NCBI RefSeq assembly: GCF_013868155.1
Contig: NZ_JACEOG010000001.1
Span: forward strand, 2,356,001 to 2,420,000
Direction of reading: 5' to 3'
DNA from: Aeromicrobium phoceense
Lineage (GTDB): Bacteria > Actinomycetota > Actinomycetes > Propionibacteriales > Nocardioidaceae
Length of the DNA stretch: 64,000 nt
Both the position numbers and the translations under genes were made by a program. The notes under the pieces are model-generated. The model was not told the DNA's origin. It did no database searches and saw only the letters and a list, made by a program, of their open reading frames with translations. Positions 17,427 to 25,318 of this stretch are shown piece after piece. Within the stretch, counting starts at the first letter, position 1. Every line of letters starts with the position of its first letter.

Positions 17427-17804
17427 ATGCACGGACTGGGTCCACTCGAGGGAACGATCATGCAGGTGATGTGGTCGAGCGGTGAACCGCGATCGGTTCG
17501 TTCGATTCACAGCTCCTTGGCCGCCGACAGAAAGATCGCCTACACCACGGTGATGACGGTCATGGACAACCTCTTCACCAAGGGGTTGCTTCGACGCGAG
17601 CGCCAGGGCCGGGCGTATCTGTACACGGCCTCCGCCAGCCGCGAGGACCATACGGCCGCCCTTCTGGGCAACGTCCTTGCCGACGGGGGCGACCGAACGG
17701 GCGTCCTGATGCGATTCATCGAGCAGCTCGACGATTCCGAACTCGACGCCCTGCGGGATGCGGTCACGAACCCCGAACGAACCAGGCCGGACGGCACGAA
17801 GTGA
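17427..17804 (+). CDS. BlaI/MecI/CopY-family transcriptional repressor
   Basis: Repressor of 125 residues. The winged-helix domain (residues 1-75) contains the diagnostic LGPLEGTIMQVMW and IAYTTVMTVMDNL recognition helix; the C-terminal helices dimerise. Family members repress beta-lactamase genes (BlaI, MecI) or copper pumps (CopY). This one lacks the CopY C-terminal CxC motif. GGAGGA lies 6 nt before the ATG. It is coupled by GTGA overlap to an M56 peptidase, the usual inactivating partner. The six YTACTAW-N5-WTAGTAR sites nearby are its probable operators. Confidence 0.92.
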   Translation: MHGLGPLEGTIMQVMWSSGEPRSVRSIHSSLAADRKIAYTTVMTVMDNLFTKGLLRRERQGRAYLYTASASREDHTAALLGNVLADGGDRTGVLMRFIEQLDDSELDALRDAVTNPERTRPDGTK

Positions 17805-18832
17805 TCGGCGCGGCCCTGTTGCTGACTTTCTTCGCCACGATGCTGATGGCGTGCCAGTATGCGCTGCCCTCGGCGACTTGGTTGCATCGCGCGCCCCGCT
17901 TAGGCATCGCCGTGTGGCAGGTCGCCATCGCGGCCGTGACCGTCTCATTCGTGCTGGGCATGATGGCCCTCACCATGCCGGGCCTCTCAGCTGCCGCCGC
18001 TCTCGCCGAGTTCGCGAGGGCATGCGTGATCGAACTGCAACGCCAGTCCGCGCACCCGGGGCGGGCGACTCTCACCACCGTGAGCTTGGCGATCTTGGGC
18101 CTCCTCGCCTGGCGCATGACGTCGACGCTCTGGTCTCAGCGGCGGGCCGACCTGCGCGCCCACCGCGATCACCTGGCAGACCTTGCGTTGGTGGCAGAGC
18201 CCGGACACCAAGGAGTCCTCAGCGTCGACCACGAGGCCGCCGCCGTCTACTGCCTCCCGGGCAATCGCCGCGCCGGAACGCACGACACCGTCGTGGTGAC
18301 CACAGGTGCACGCGCAGCGCTCACCGTTGCCCAGCTGGACCTCGTGCTTCGGCACGAGCACGCCCACCTGAACTCGCGGCATGCTCGACTCGTGGCACGT
18401 GCTCGGGCACTGAACCGGGCGTTTCCGCGCGTCGGCTTCTTCCGGGTGGCACACGAACAGCTCGCGCTACTCGCCGAACTACAGGCCGACGATGCTGTCA
18501 GGGCCGACGAGCGTAGATCGTTGGCCGATGCCCTCTATCAGCTGGCCATCACGAACCAACGAGTGCCCACGGCGAACGGACTCTCAGCGACCGGCTCCGA
18601 TGTCATCCTGCGAGCCCGACGGCTGATGCGCCCCCATGAGCCGCTCGGACGGACCGCTCAGACGATTCTTGCCACATCCATTCTGCTTCTCGGCACGACG
18701 CCGGTCGTCCTGTCGCTCATTCCTGGAGGCCTCAGCGAATCGCACGACTGCTGTTCCAGCACAGGCGTCGTTGCTGCGCCGGAGGCGTCTGATTCCGGGG
18801 CGACGATCAGTCCCTCGCCCTCCGGCCGCTGA
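17801..18832 (+). CDS. M56-family membrane metallopeptidase, BlaR1-like but without a penicillin sensor
   Basis: Protein of 343 residues with membrane segments near residues 1-25, 35-55, 85-105 and 280-300. The zinc motif is LVLRHEHAHLNSRH (~180) with a downstream acidic ELQADDA. BlaR1 and MecR1 cleave their repressor when an extracytoplasmic penicillin-binding domain is acylated. Here only a ~40-residue tail follows the last membrane segment, so the signal must be different. GTG start overlapping the BlaI-like stop. Its likely substrate is the BlaI-like repressor. Confidence 0.88.
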   Translation: MIGAALLLTFFATMLMACQYALPSATWLHRAPRLGIAVWQVAIAAVTVSFVLGMMALTMPGLSAAAALAEFARACVIELQRQSAHPGRATLTTVSLAILGLLAWRMTSTLWSQRRADLRAHRDHLADLALVAEPGHQGVLSVDHEAAAVYCLPGNRRAGTHDTVVVTTGARAALTVAQLDLVLRHEHAHLNSRHARLVARARALNRAFPRVGFFRVAHEQLALLAELQADDAVRADERRSLADALYQLAITNQRVPTANGLSATGSDVILRARRLMRPHEPLGRTAQTILATSILLLGTTPVVLSLIPGGLSESHDCCSSTGVVAAPEASDSGATISPSPSGR

Positions 18833-18872
18833 GGAACGGCTCCTCCCCGGGTGGGGTCACGCCCTTACCGAT

Positions 18873-18891
18873 GAACTATGGTTCTTAGTAG
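18873..18891. promoter_or_regulatory. BlaI-type operator copy 5 (copC promoter)
   Basis: GAACTAT-GGTTC-TTAGTAG keeps the ACTA/TAGT cores and the 5-bp spacer of the consensus. It lies 77 bp before the CopC start in a 136-bp gap. Confidence 0.65.
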
Positions 18892-18968
18892 ATCATCTGC
18901 AAGCCCGCGACATCGATGCCCACCTGGCCCCGATGGCTGCGTGGCGCGCCTGGACTCAAGGAAGAACC

Positions 18969-19640
18969 GTGACCACCCAACACAGGGCCCCGCTCTCCGC
19001 CCGATCTCGCAAGGCTCTCCCCGGCACTCGGCGGGGTACGTGGCTGGTCCGTACAGTGACCGCAGCCTTCGTTACGCTCCTCGTGCTCGCTCCTGCCCCG
19101 TCAGCGCAGGCGCACACGGGCCTCACCTCGTCCGATCCGGCGGACGACTCCACCGTGCAGACGACTCCCGACCGCATTCAGTTGCAGTTCACCGACCCGA
19201 TGTCCAAGGAGTTCTCCAAGGTGAGCCTCACGATCGGCACGTCACCGCAGCAAGTCTTGGTGTTGGATCCGTCGACGAGCGGGCCGACGGTCTCGGTTGA
19301 CCTTTCGGACGCAAGATTGCCGACCGCTCCCCCGGGCTCGGGCGATGTGGCGTGGGATGTGGCGTACCGAGTGATCTCGGCCGACGGGCACCCCGTGGAC
19401 GGCAACGTCCGTTTCAGGGCGCCGCTTCCCCCGACCCCGAGCTCACGTGATGCGAGCTCCCCTGCGAGTGAGACTCCGAAGGGCGAATCCTCCTCGACCG
19501 TGGACGAGGACGGGGACGACTTCCGAACCACGGCGATTCTGATCGGCGTGGGTGTCAGCCTGTTCTTCCTTCTCCCGCTGTCGGTCTTGCTCTGGGCGAT
19601 CGGGCGCGACCGGCGTCGCCAGCGGGCGACCAGCGAATGA
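18969..19640 (+). CDS. copC: CopC-domain copper resistance protein with C-terminal membrane anchor
   Basis: Protein of 223 residues. The signal peptide ends APSAQA, leaving a mature N-terminal His (HTGLTSSDPADD), the start of the CopC Cu(II) site. The conserved VISADGHPVDGNVRF supplies further ligands near residue 140. A Ser/Pro-rich linker and one transmembrane segment (~190-210) anchor it. The GTG at 18969 has AAGGAAG 4 nt upstream. There is no CopD partner, so it probably binds copper outside the membrane. The BlaI-type operator upstream links it to the redox genes. Confidence 0.88.
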   Translation: MTTQHRAPLSARSRKALPGTRRGTWLVRTVTAAFVTLLVLAPAPSAQAHTGLTSSDPADDSTVQTTPDRIQLQFTDPMSKEFSKVSLTIGTSPQQVLVLDPSTSGPTVSVDLSDARLPTAPPGSGDVAWDVAYRVISADGHPVDGNVRFRAPLPPTPSSRDASSPASETPKGESSSTVDEDGDDFRTTAILIGVGVSLFFLLPLSVLLWAIGRDRRRQRATSE

Positions 19641-19749
19641 ACCCCCTCGCCTCCCCCATCAGCCCCCGCACTGAGTGACGTTGATGTGCGGTGACCTGGT
19701 CGCCGATCGCGGCGTGTGGTTCCGCAGCACGACGGCGTGAGCCGTGACT

Positions 19750-19959
19750 TCAGCCTTGATCGACGGTCTGCCCAGGGTCGGTCGCACGTTCGCCGAGCCA
19801 CGGCTGCTGGGCTCGCCGCATCGTCCTCACGAACGACCAGAGAAGCAAGCCCACCAGTATGAACAGCCCCAGGGTGTAGATACCGGCCAGCCAGCCGATG
19901 GGTTCGCTCCCGTCCGCATTGATCCCCTGCTTCATCATGATCTCGAGTGGGATCCTCAC
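19750..19959 (-). CDS. Small single-span membrane protein co-translated with the CDF exporter
   Basis: Sixty-nine residues with one transmembrane segment (GIYTLGLFILVGLLLWSFV) and a basic cytoplasmic tail. The GTG at 19959 overlaps the CDF stop (GTGA) and has GAGGAAG about 7 nt upstream, so it is coupled. A longer frame begins at 19977. It may be an accessory subunit of the exporter; no family is recognised. Confidence 0.6.
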   Translation of the reverse strand: MRIPLEIMMKQGINADGSEPIGWLAGIYTLGLFILVGLLLWSFVRTMRRAQQPWLGERATDPGQTVDQG

Positions 19960-20864
19960 CAGCTCACTTCCTCGCACTGCTGAGTGGGGGCCAGCTCCGT
20001 CTGCAGCGTGGCGTGCTCGATCCCATAGGTGGTGGCCAGGACTCCCTGGGCCTTGGTCAGGACCAACTGCCCGTCAGAGCCCTTCTCCACCACGAGATGC
20101 GCGGTCGCGACGTTCATGCCGGACGTGAGGGTCCAGAGGTGAAGATCGTGCACGCCTGCGACGCCTGGTAGTGCTTCGAGCGTCTCGACTACCTCGTCTA
20201 CGACGATGCCTTCGGGGACATGCTGGCCGAGGACGGCCAGCACCTGTCGGCCAAGCACCACCGCTCGTACGGCAACGAAGATGCCGATCGCCACGGCGAC
20301 GAGCGTGTCCCAGATGGGCTGTCCACTGACGGCCACCAGGATGCCCGCGGCGATCACACCGACGCTTCCCGCAGCGTCGGCAACCACCTCGTAGTACGCA
20401 CCCTTGACGTTCAGGGACTCGCGCGATCCCTCGCGCAGAAGCAGCATCGAGACGATGTTGACGACCAAACCGAGGGCTCCCACCACGAGCATCGTCCCGG
20501 TGGCAACCTCAGGAGCGTCGCCAATTCGACTGATGGCCTCGATGACGACATACGCCGCCACGCCGAGCATGATCAGCACGGTGAAGCCTGAGGCGAAGAC
20601 CTCGGCCCGGTAGGAGCCGTAGGTCTTGCGGCCCGTGGTGTCCAGCCGCGTCGCGATCCGCGTCGCTACGAGCGCGGCCCCCAAGGCCACCACGTCGGCG
20701 GACATGTGCCCGGCATCGGAGATCAGGGCCAACGAGTTCGACATGAGACCGAAGACCAACTCGACGAGGAAGAACGCGAACACCAGCACGAAGGCGACCG
20801 CCAAGCGCCACCGGTGGCGACCGCCGGCGTGACCTGCAGCACCGTGGCCGTGACCCGCGCCCAT
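19956..20864 (-). CDS. Cation diffusion facilitator (CDF) metal exporter
   Basis: Exporter of 302 residues. The His-rich N-terminus (MGAGHGHGAAGHAGG) is followed by six transmembrane segments. The helix-2 site is LISDAGHMSAD (D..HxxxD), and the helix-5 site is YYEVVADAAGS, with Glu in place of the His found in many Zn/Cd members. A cytoplasmic dimerisation domain follows (~210-302). The ATG overlaps the ArsR stop by one base (TGATG), giving the order arsR-CDF-small membrane protein. Zinc, cadmium or cobalt export is likely. Confidence 0.92.
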   Translation of the reverse strand: MGAGHGHGAAGHAGGRHRWRLAVAFVLVFAFFLVELVFGLMSNSLALISDAGHMSADVVALGAALVATRIATRLDTTGRKTYGSYRAEVFASGFTVLIMLGVAAYVVIEAISRIGDAPEVATGTMLVVGALGLVVNIVSMLLLREGSRESLNVKGAYYEVVADAAGSVGVIAAGILVAVSGQPIWDTLVAVAIGIFVAVRAVVLGRQVLAVLGQHVPEGIVVDEVVETLEALPGVAGVHDLHLWTLTSGMNVATAHLVVEKGSDGQLVLTKAQGVLATTYGIEHATLQTELAPTQQCEEVSW

Positions 20865-21205
20865 CACCGACCACTCTCCACGCCGGCATCGCCGCTGACA
20901 CCGTGGCCGGGATCGACTGCCAGGACGAGCTCGTGCAAGTCGCCCAACGCGTGACCCAGCCGCTGATCGGCCAATTCGTACCGGGTGCGGCGCCCCTGAG
21001 GTACCGCGACCACCAGCCCACAACCCCGCAAGCACGCCAAGTGGTTCGAGATCGACTGTCGACTCACGTCCAACGCATCGGCCAGATCCGTAGGGAACGC
21101 CGATGATTCACGCAGAGACATGAGGATCTTGGCGCGCGTGGGATCGGACAGGGCGTGACCGAATCGAGCGAGCGCATCCAGAGCGGTCGAGGTTGCAACG
21201 TTCAT
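20864..21205 (-). CDS. ArsR/SmtB-family metal sensor, CmtR-like
   Basis: Repressor of 113 residues. Winged helix with VSRQSISNHLACLRGCGLVV: the two cysteines of CLRGC in the recognition-helix region match the CmtR Cd/Pb site. The third CmtR cysteine in the C-terminus is absent; instead there is DPGHGVSGDAG, so the site may be completed by His or Asp. The ATG at 21205 lies 6 nt after a -10 box, so the message is probably leaderless. It heads the CDF operon. Confidence 0.88.
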   Translation of the reverse strand: MNVATSTALDALARFGHALSDPTRAKILMSLRESSAFPTDLADALDVSRQSISNHLACLRGCGLVVAVPQGRRTRYELADQRLGHALGDLHELVLAVDPGHGVSGDAGVESGR

Positions 21206-21240
21206 GAGCTGATAGTACATAGAATTATGAATTCACTCAA
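21206..21240 (-). promoter_or_regulatory. Leaderless promoter and palindromic operator of the arsR-CDF operon
   Basis: On the minus strand TTGAGT, a 17-bp spacer and TACTAT precede the ATG at 21205 by only 6 nt. The spacer contains the palindrome GAATT-ATG-AATTC (21222-21234), a fitting site for the ArsR-type repressor. Confidence 0.6.
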
Positions 21241-21272
21241 GCGTGTAGTTTCTGACCGGCGCGACGTGGCGC

Positions 21273-21291
21273 CTACTATGTTGAATAGTAG
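21273..21291. promoter_or_regulatory. BlaI-type operator copy 6 (monooxygenase promoter)
   Basis: CTACTAT-GTTGA-ATAGTAG, a perfect 7-5-7 inverted repeat. It ends 35 bp before the flavin monooxygenase start and lies 68 bp from the divergent arsR-CDF start. Confidence 0.75.
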
Positions 21292-21326
21292 CTGCGCCCG
21301 GTATCGCCAGTCCAGGAGGAGTCGTA

Positions 21327-22391
21327 GTGTCACCAACGTCCCCGTCGGAGTCGCTTCCCGTCGCCATCGTGGGGGCAGGGCAGGCGGGACTCGCGATGTC
21401 ACATGCGTTGCTCGAGCGGGGTCTCCGACCAGCCGAGGACTTCGTAATCCTGGACGCAGGATCCGCCCAGACGCTTTCCTGGCGTCGCCGCTGGGATTCA
21501 CTCACCCTGTTCACGCCGGCTTGGCACTCTCACCTTCCTGGGCTTCGGATGCCAGGGGCTCAGGGGCGCTACCCGTCATCGAAAGATGTCGCCGACTACC
21601 TCGACCTCTACCGCGCGAGCCTGGGCGTGGAGCCAAAGTGGGATACGCGCGCCGTTTCCGTCCACCCGCAGCGGGACGACTCCCTGGTCCTTCAAACGTC
21701 GACGGGATCGTTGCGCGCTCGCGCAGTCGTGGCGGCGACCGGGCCCTTCGCGATCCCCCAGTACCCCGACTTCGCTAACGACACAGTCGTAGACGGAGCC
21801 AACCTCCACAGCGACGCCTACCGGAACCCTGACCAACTCTCCGACGGTCCGGTCCTCGTCGTCGGCTCCGGAAATACCGGGATCCAGATCGCCAGGGAGC
21901 TCTCGGCTCATCGATGTGTGTCGATCGCCCAAGGCTCTCCACGACCGCGCCTTCCGCACCGGCTGCTCGGAGTCGACCTTTTCAGATGGCTGCAACTGAC
22001 GGGGGTGCTCTCGGTGCCGTCCAACGGTCGCATCGGACGCCGCATCTCGGGGCGCGAGTTGGTGGTGGGCCCAGGCCTGGTCGACCTGGCCTCGAGAGGC
22101 GTCCACCTTCTGCCTCGTGCGGTGGATGGGAACCGCGACAGGATCGCGTTCGCCGACGGCGTCGAGCGCAGATTCGAATCGGTGATTTGGGCTACTGGCT
22201 ATCGCAACGGGTTCGGGTGGTTGCCCGAAGCGGTCGTCGGCGAGGACGGCACTCTTGATCAGCAGGACGGACGAACTCCGATCAGGGGGTTGTACGTCCT
22301 CGGAGACTCATGGCTTCGCAACAGGGGCTCAGCTCTGCTCGGAGGCGTGGGCACGGACGCTCGACTGATTGCCCGGCACATCGTCCCGTGA
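21327..22391 (+). CDS. Flavin-containing monooxygenase-like NAD(P)/FAD oxidoreductase
   Basis: Flavoprotein of 354 residues. The FAD site is VGAGQAGLAMSHAL at the N-terminus and the NADPH site is VVGSGNTGIQIA near residue 175; VIWATGYRNGFGWL and the closing YVLGDSW match trimethylamine/FMO-like and ArsO-like proteins. The GTG at 21327 has AGGAGGAG about 7 nt upstream. It is under a BlaI-type operator. A sulfur- or metalloid-oxidising role is plausible from its surroundings but unproven. Confidence 0.85.
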   Translation: MSPTSPSESLPVAIVGAGQAGLAMSHALLERGLRPAEDFVILDAGSAQTLSWRRRWDSLTLFTPAWHSHLPGLRMPGAQGRYPSSKDVADYLDLYRASLGVEPKWDTRAVSVHPQRDDSLVLQTSTGSLRARAVVAATGPFAIPQYPDFANDTVVDGANLHSDAYRNPDQLSDGPVLVVGSGNTGIQIARELSAHRCVSIAQGSPRPRLPHRLLGVDLFRWLQLTGVLSVPSNGRIGRRISGRELVVGPGLVDLASRGVHLLPRAVDGNRDRIAFADGVERRFESVIWATGYRNGFGWLPEAVVGEDGTLDQQDGRTPIRGLYVLGDSWLRNRGSALLGGVGTDARLIARHIVP

Positions 22392-22410
22392 CTCGCGCGG
22401 ACCTTCGCCA

Positions 22411-22451
22411 ATGGTCAGCGCTCAGTGTATAGTTCAGCGAGTGCTGACCAT
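22411..22451 (+). promoter_or_regulatory. Operator and leaderless promoter of the cmtR operon
   Basis: ATGGTCAGC (22411-22419) and GCTGACCAT (22443-22451) form a perfect 9-bp inverted repeat around TATAGT (22428-22433), a good -10 box 7 bp before the GTG start. The right arm overlaps the first codons, so bound repressor would cover the start region. Confidence 0.6.
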
Positions 22452-22800
22452 TGCTACGCGACTCGACGTCATGAACCGGCTTGGCCGTGCCATGGCCGAC
22501 CCTACGCGCTCCCGCATCCTCATGACTCTCCTCGAGGGACCGAGCTATCCCGCCGTGCTGTCGCGCGACTTGGAGCTGACTCGATCCAACGTCTCGAACC
22601 ATCTGACGTGTCTGCGCGACTGCGGCATCGTGGTGGCTGAGGCCGAGGGGCGTCAGACACGCTATGAGATTGCCGATCCCCATCTCACCGCCGCCCTCGT
22701 CGCCCTGGTGGACGTGACGTTGGCTGTGGACGTTCACGCGCCGTGCGTCGACTCGACGTGCACCGTGGTGGGCTGCTGCGAGTCGGGATCGGGCGCATGA
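22441..22800 (+). CDS. cmtR: CmtR-type Cd(II)/Pb(II)-sensing ArsR-family repressor
   Basis: Repressor of 119 residues closely resembling mycobacterial CmtR: LGRAMADPTRSRILM, LTRSNVSNHLTCLRDCGIVV (two sensing Cys in the recognition-helix region) and a C-terminal Cys supply (VDSTCTVVGCCESGSG) richer than usual. The GTG at 22441 is chosen from the -10 position and conserved N-terminus. The ATPase start overlaps its stop (ATGA). In Mycobacterium tuberculosis CmtR controls a CtpG-type ATPase, matching the order here. Confidence 0.92.
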   Translation: MLTIATRLDVMNRLGRAMADPTRSRILMTLLEGPSYPAVLSRDLELTRSNVSNHLTCLRDCGIVVAEAEGRQTRYEIADPHLTAALVALVDVTLAVDVHAPCVDSTCTVVGCCESGSGA

Positions 22801-24713
22801 GCGCGGCGTGTGGATGCGAGCACGATTCCGTCGCCATGACGGGCGAGGACTTCGAGGAGTCGGAGCGACCGTGGTGGAAGGACAGCGGAGTCATGGTGCC
22901 GGTCTTCTCGGGTCTGGCATTCCTCCTCGGCCTGGTCGCCGAGCGGTCCGGGGCCGAGACACCCGCCCTGGCGCTCTTCTGGGTCGGCCTACTGCTGGGC
23001 GCCTCGACCTTCACCCCTGCCGCGATCCGAAACCTGTTCAAGGGCAAGCTCGGGATCGGGCTGTTGATGACGATCAGCGCGATCGGCGCTGTCATTCTCG
23101 GCTACGTCGAGGAGGCCGCGGCGCTGGCGTTCTTGTACTCGATCGCGGAGGCCTTGGAGGACAAGGCGATGGACCGGGCGCGCGGAGGGTTGCGGGCGTT
23201 GCTCAAGCTCGTGCCCGAGACGGCGACGGTGCTCCGTGACGGTGTCGCGGAGCAGGTCCAAGCCAAGGATCTGGTCGTCGGCGACGTGATGATGGTCCGA
23301 CCTGGCGAGCGGATCGCGACGGACGGACTCGTCCGCTCAGGACGGTCGAGCTTGGACACCTCGGCCATCACCGGTGAGTCGATCCCGGTCGAGGTCGAGC
23401 CGGGTGACCCGGTGTCAGCCGGGGCGATCAACAGTGCTGGCGCGCTGGAGATCGAGACCACTGCGGCCGGTACTGACAACTCGCTCACCACGATCGTGGA
23501 GCTGGTCGAGCAGGCTCAGGCAGAAAAGGGCGATCGCGCCCGGCTCGCCGACCGGATCGCGCGGCCCCTCGTCCCGGGGGTCCTGATCCTTGCTGTGCTC
23601 GTCGCGCTCCTCGGATCGATCCTGGGCGACCCAGACGTGTGGATCACTCGCGCCCTCGTCGTGCTGGTGGCGGCGTCGCCCTGTGCGCTGGCGATCTCCG
23701 TCCCTCTGACCGTCGTCGCCGCCATCGGTGCGGCCAGCAAGTTCGGCGTGATCGTCAAATCCGGTGCGGCCTTCGAACGTTTCGGCACCGTCCGCCACGT
23801 CGCCGTCGACAAGACCGGCACTCTCACCCGCAATGAGCCTGCCGTCACCGCGGTCCTGGTGGTCGAAGGCATCACCGAGGCTCAGGGACTGGCGTGGGCT
23901 GCCGCGTTGGAGCAGCACAGCACACACCCGCTCGCTGCGGCGATCACCGCGGCCGCCCAGGACGTTCCCCTGGCCGCGGAGGTGACCGAGCAGGCGGGAC
24001 ACGGCATCGATGGCACCGTCGACGGGATGAAGATCACTGTCGGCAGCCCGCGCTGGCTCGACGCCGGAGAGCTCGGCGCGCGTGTCGAGGATCTGGAAAT
24101 GCAGGGCATGACGGTCGTGATCGTGCACCGCGACGGCGTCCCGGTCGCGGCGATCGGCGTCCGCGACGAGCTGCGCCCCGAAGTCCCTGACGTCGTGCGC
24201 ACCCTCACCGATCACCGAGTGGGCGTGACCATGCTCACCGGCGACAACGCTCGAACCGCTCGAGCTCTCGCCGCGCAGGCCGGGATCGACGATGTCCGCG
24301 CCGAGCTCCGACCCGAGGACAAGGCCGCTGCGATCACCGAGCTGTCCGAAGCGGGATCGGTCGCCATGATCGGCGACGGCATCAACGACGCCCCGGCTCT
24401 CGCCGCCGCGGACATCGGCATCGCCATGGGAGCGACAGGCTCCGACGCGGCGATCGAGTCCGCCGACGTTGCCTTCACTGGCCATGATCTGCGCCTCATC
24501 CCGCGGGCATTCGAACACGCGCGGCGTGGACGGCGCATCATCAACCAGAACATCATCCTGTCGCTGTTGATCATCGCCGCGCTGCTTCCACTCGCGCTGT
24601 TCGGTGTCTTGGGGCTGGCCGCCGTTGTGCTGGTCCACGAGATCGCGGAGGTCATCGTGATTCTCAACGGGCTGCGCGCCGCCCGCACTCCCGCGCCGCG
24701 AGTGGAGGGCTGA
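22797..24713 (+). CDS. Heavy-metal P1B-type ATPase, CtpG/CadA-like cadmium exporter
   Basis: ATPase of 638 residues. It has no HMA domain; a short Cys/His N-terminus (MSAACGCEHDSV) takes its place. Key motifs: TGES actuator, the SPCALA membrane motif, DKTGTLTRNEP phosphorylation site, HP locus in QHSTHPLAAA, GDGINDAPALAAADIGIAMG hinge. SPC is the variant of many Zn/Cd/Co pumps and CtpG. It is translationally coupled to cmtR and to cadD (TGATG), forming a four-gene resistance operon. Confidence 0.92.
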   Translation: MSAACGCEHDSVAMTGEDFEESERPWWKDSGVMVPVFSGLAFLLGLVAERSGAETPALALFWVGLLLGASTFTPAAIRNLFKGKLGIGLLMTISAIGAVILGYVEEAAALAFLYSIAEALEDKAMDRARGGLRALLKLVPETATVLRDGVAEQVQAKDLVVGDVMMVRPGERIATDGLVRSGRSSLDTSAITGESIPVEVEPGDPVSAGAINSAGALEIETTAAGTDNSLTTIVELVEQAQAEKGDRARLADRIARPLVPGVLILAVLVALLGSILGDPDVWITRALVVLVAASPCALAISVPLTVVAAIGAASKFGVIVKSGAAFERFGTVRHVAVDKTGTLTRNEPAVTAVLVVEGITEAQGLAWAAALEQHSTHPLAAAITAAAQDVPLAAEVTEQAGHGIDGTVDGMKITVGSPRWLDAGELGARVEDLEMQGMTVVIVHRDGVPVAAIGVRDELRPEVPDVVRTLTDHRVGVTMLTGDNARTARALAAQAGIDDVRAELRPEDKAAAITELSEAGSVAMIGDGINDAPALAAADIGIAMGATGSDAAIESADVAFTGHDLRLIPRAFEHARRGRRIINQNIILSLLIIAALLPLALFGVLGLAAVVLVHEIAEVIVILNGLRAARTPAPRVEG

Positions 24714-25318
24714 TGCTGACGACTGTCGGTTCGGCCATTGGCCTGTTCGCGGCTACCAACATCGATGACATCGTGGTGCTCACCGTGCTGTTCCTCGCCT
24801 CCCGCAATGGGAGTCCGCGCCCGTGGCAGATCGTCGGGGGGCAATACGTCGGATTCATCACGCTTGTCGCGATCAGTGTGGTCGCCGCGCTCGGCTTGAC
24901 GATCGTGCCGGATCAATGGGTCGGACTGCTCGGACTGATCCCTCTCAGCATCGGCATCTGGACGCTCATCCGCGGTTTGCTTCGCAAGCGCAACGGCGAG
25001 GACAGCGATTTGACCCTCGCAGCCGGGCTCTGGAGTGTCGCCGGGATAACAATCGCCAATGGGGCTGACAACATCTCGCTCTACACGCCGATTTTTCGCA
25101 CCAGCGCCCCGGCCGACGTCGCGGTCATGATTGCGGTCTTCCTCGTCCTCGTCGCCGTTTGGTGCGCCGCTGGACGACTGATCGGAACCCGCGAGGTCGT
25201 CACTGAGGCACTGGAGCGCATCGAGCACTGGCTCGTGCCCACGGTCTTCATTGGTTTGGGCCTGTTCATCCTGATCGAGTCCGAGGTCATCACCCGGTTC
25301 TTCGAGGTCATCGGATGA
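24713..25318 (+). CDS. cadD: CadD-family cadmium resistance transporter
   Basis: Membrane protein of 201 residues with five to six transmembrane segments, starting with the family signature FAATNIDDIVVLTVLF. GGQYVGF, LGLIPLSIGIWTL and NGADNISLYTPIF follow. It is a LysE-superfamily exporter or scavenger of Cd. The first base of its ATG is the last base of the ATPase stop, so it is coupled. It probably works beside the ATPase. Confidence 0.93.
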   Translation: MLTTVGSAIGLFAATNIDDIVVLTVLFLASRNGSPRPWQIVGGQYVGFITLVAISVVAALGLTIVPDQWVGLLGLIPLSIGIWTLIRGLLRKRNGEDSDLTLAAGLWSVAGITIANGADNISLYTPIFRTSAPADVAVMIAVFLVLVAVWCAAGRLIGTREVVTEALERIEHWLVPTVFIGLGLFILIESEVITRFFEVIG

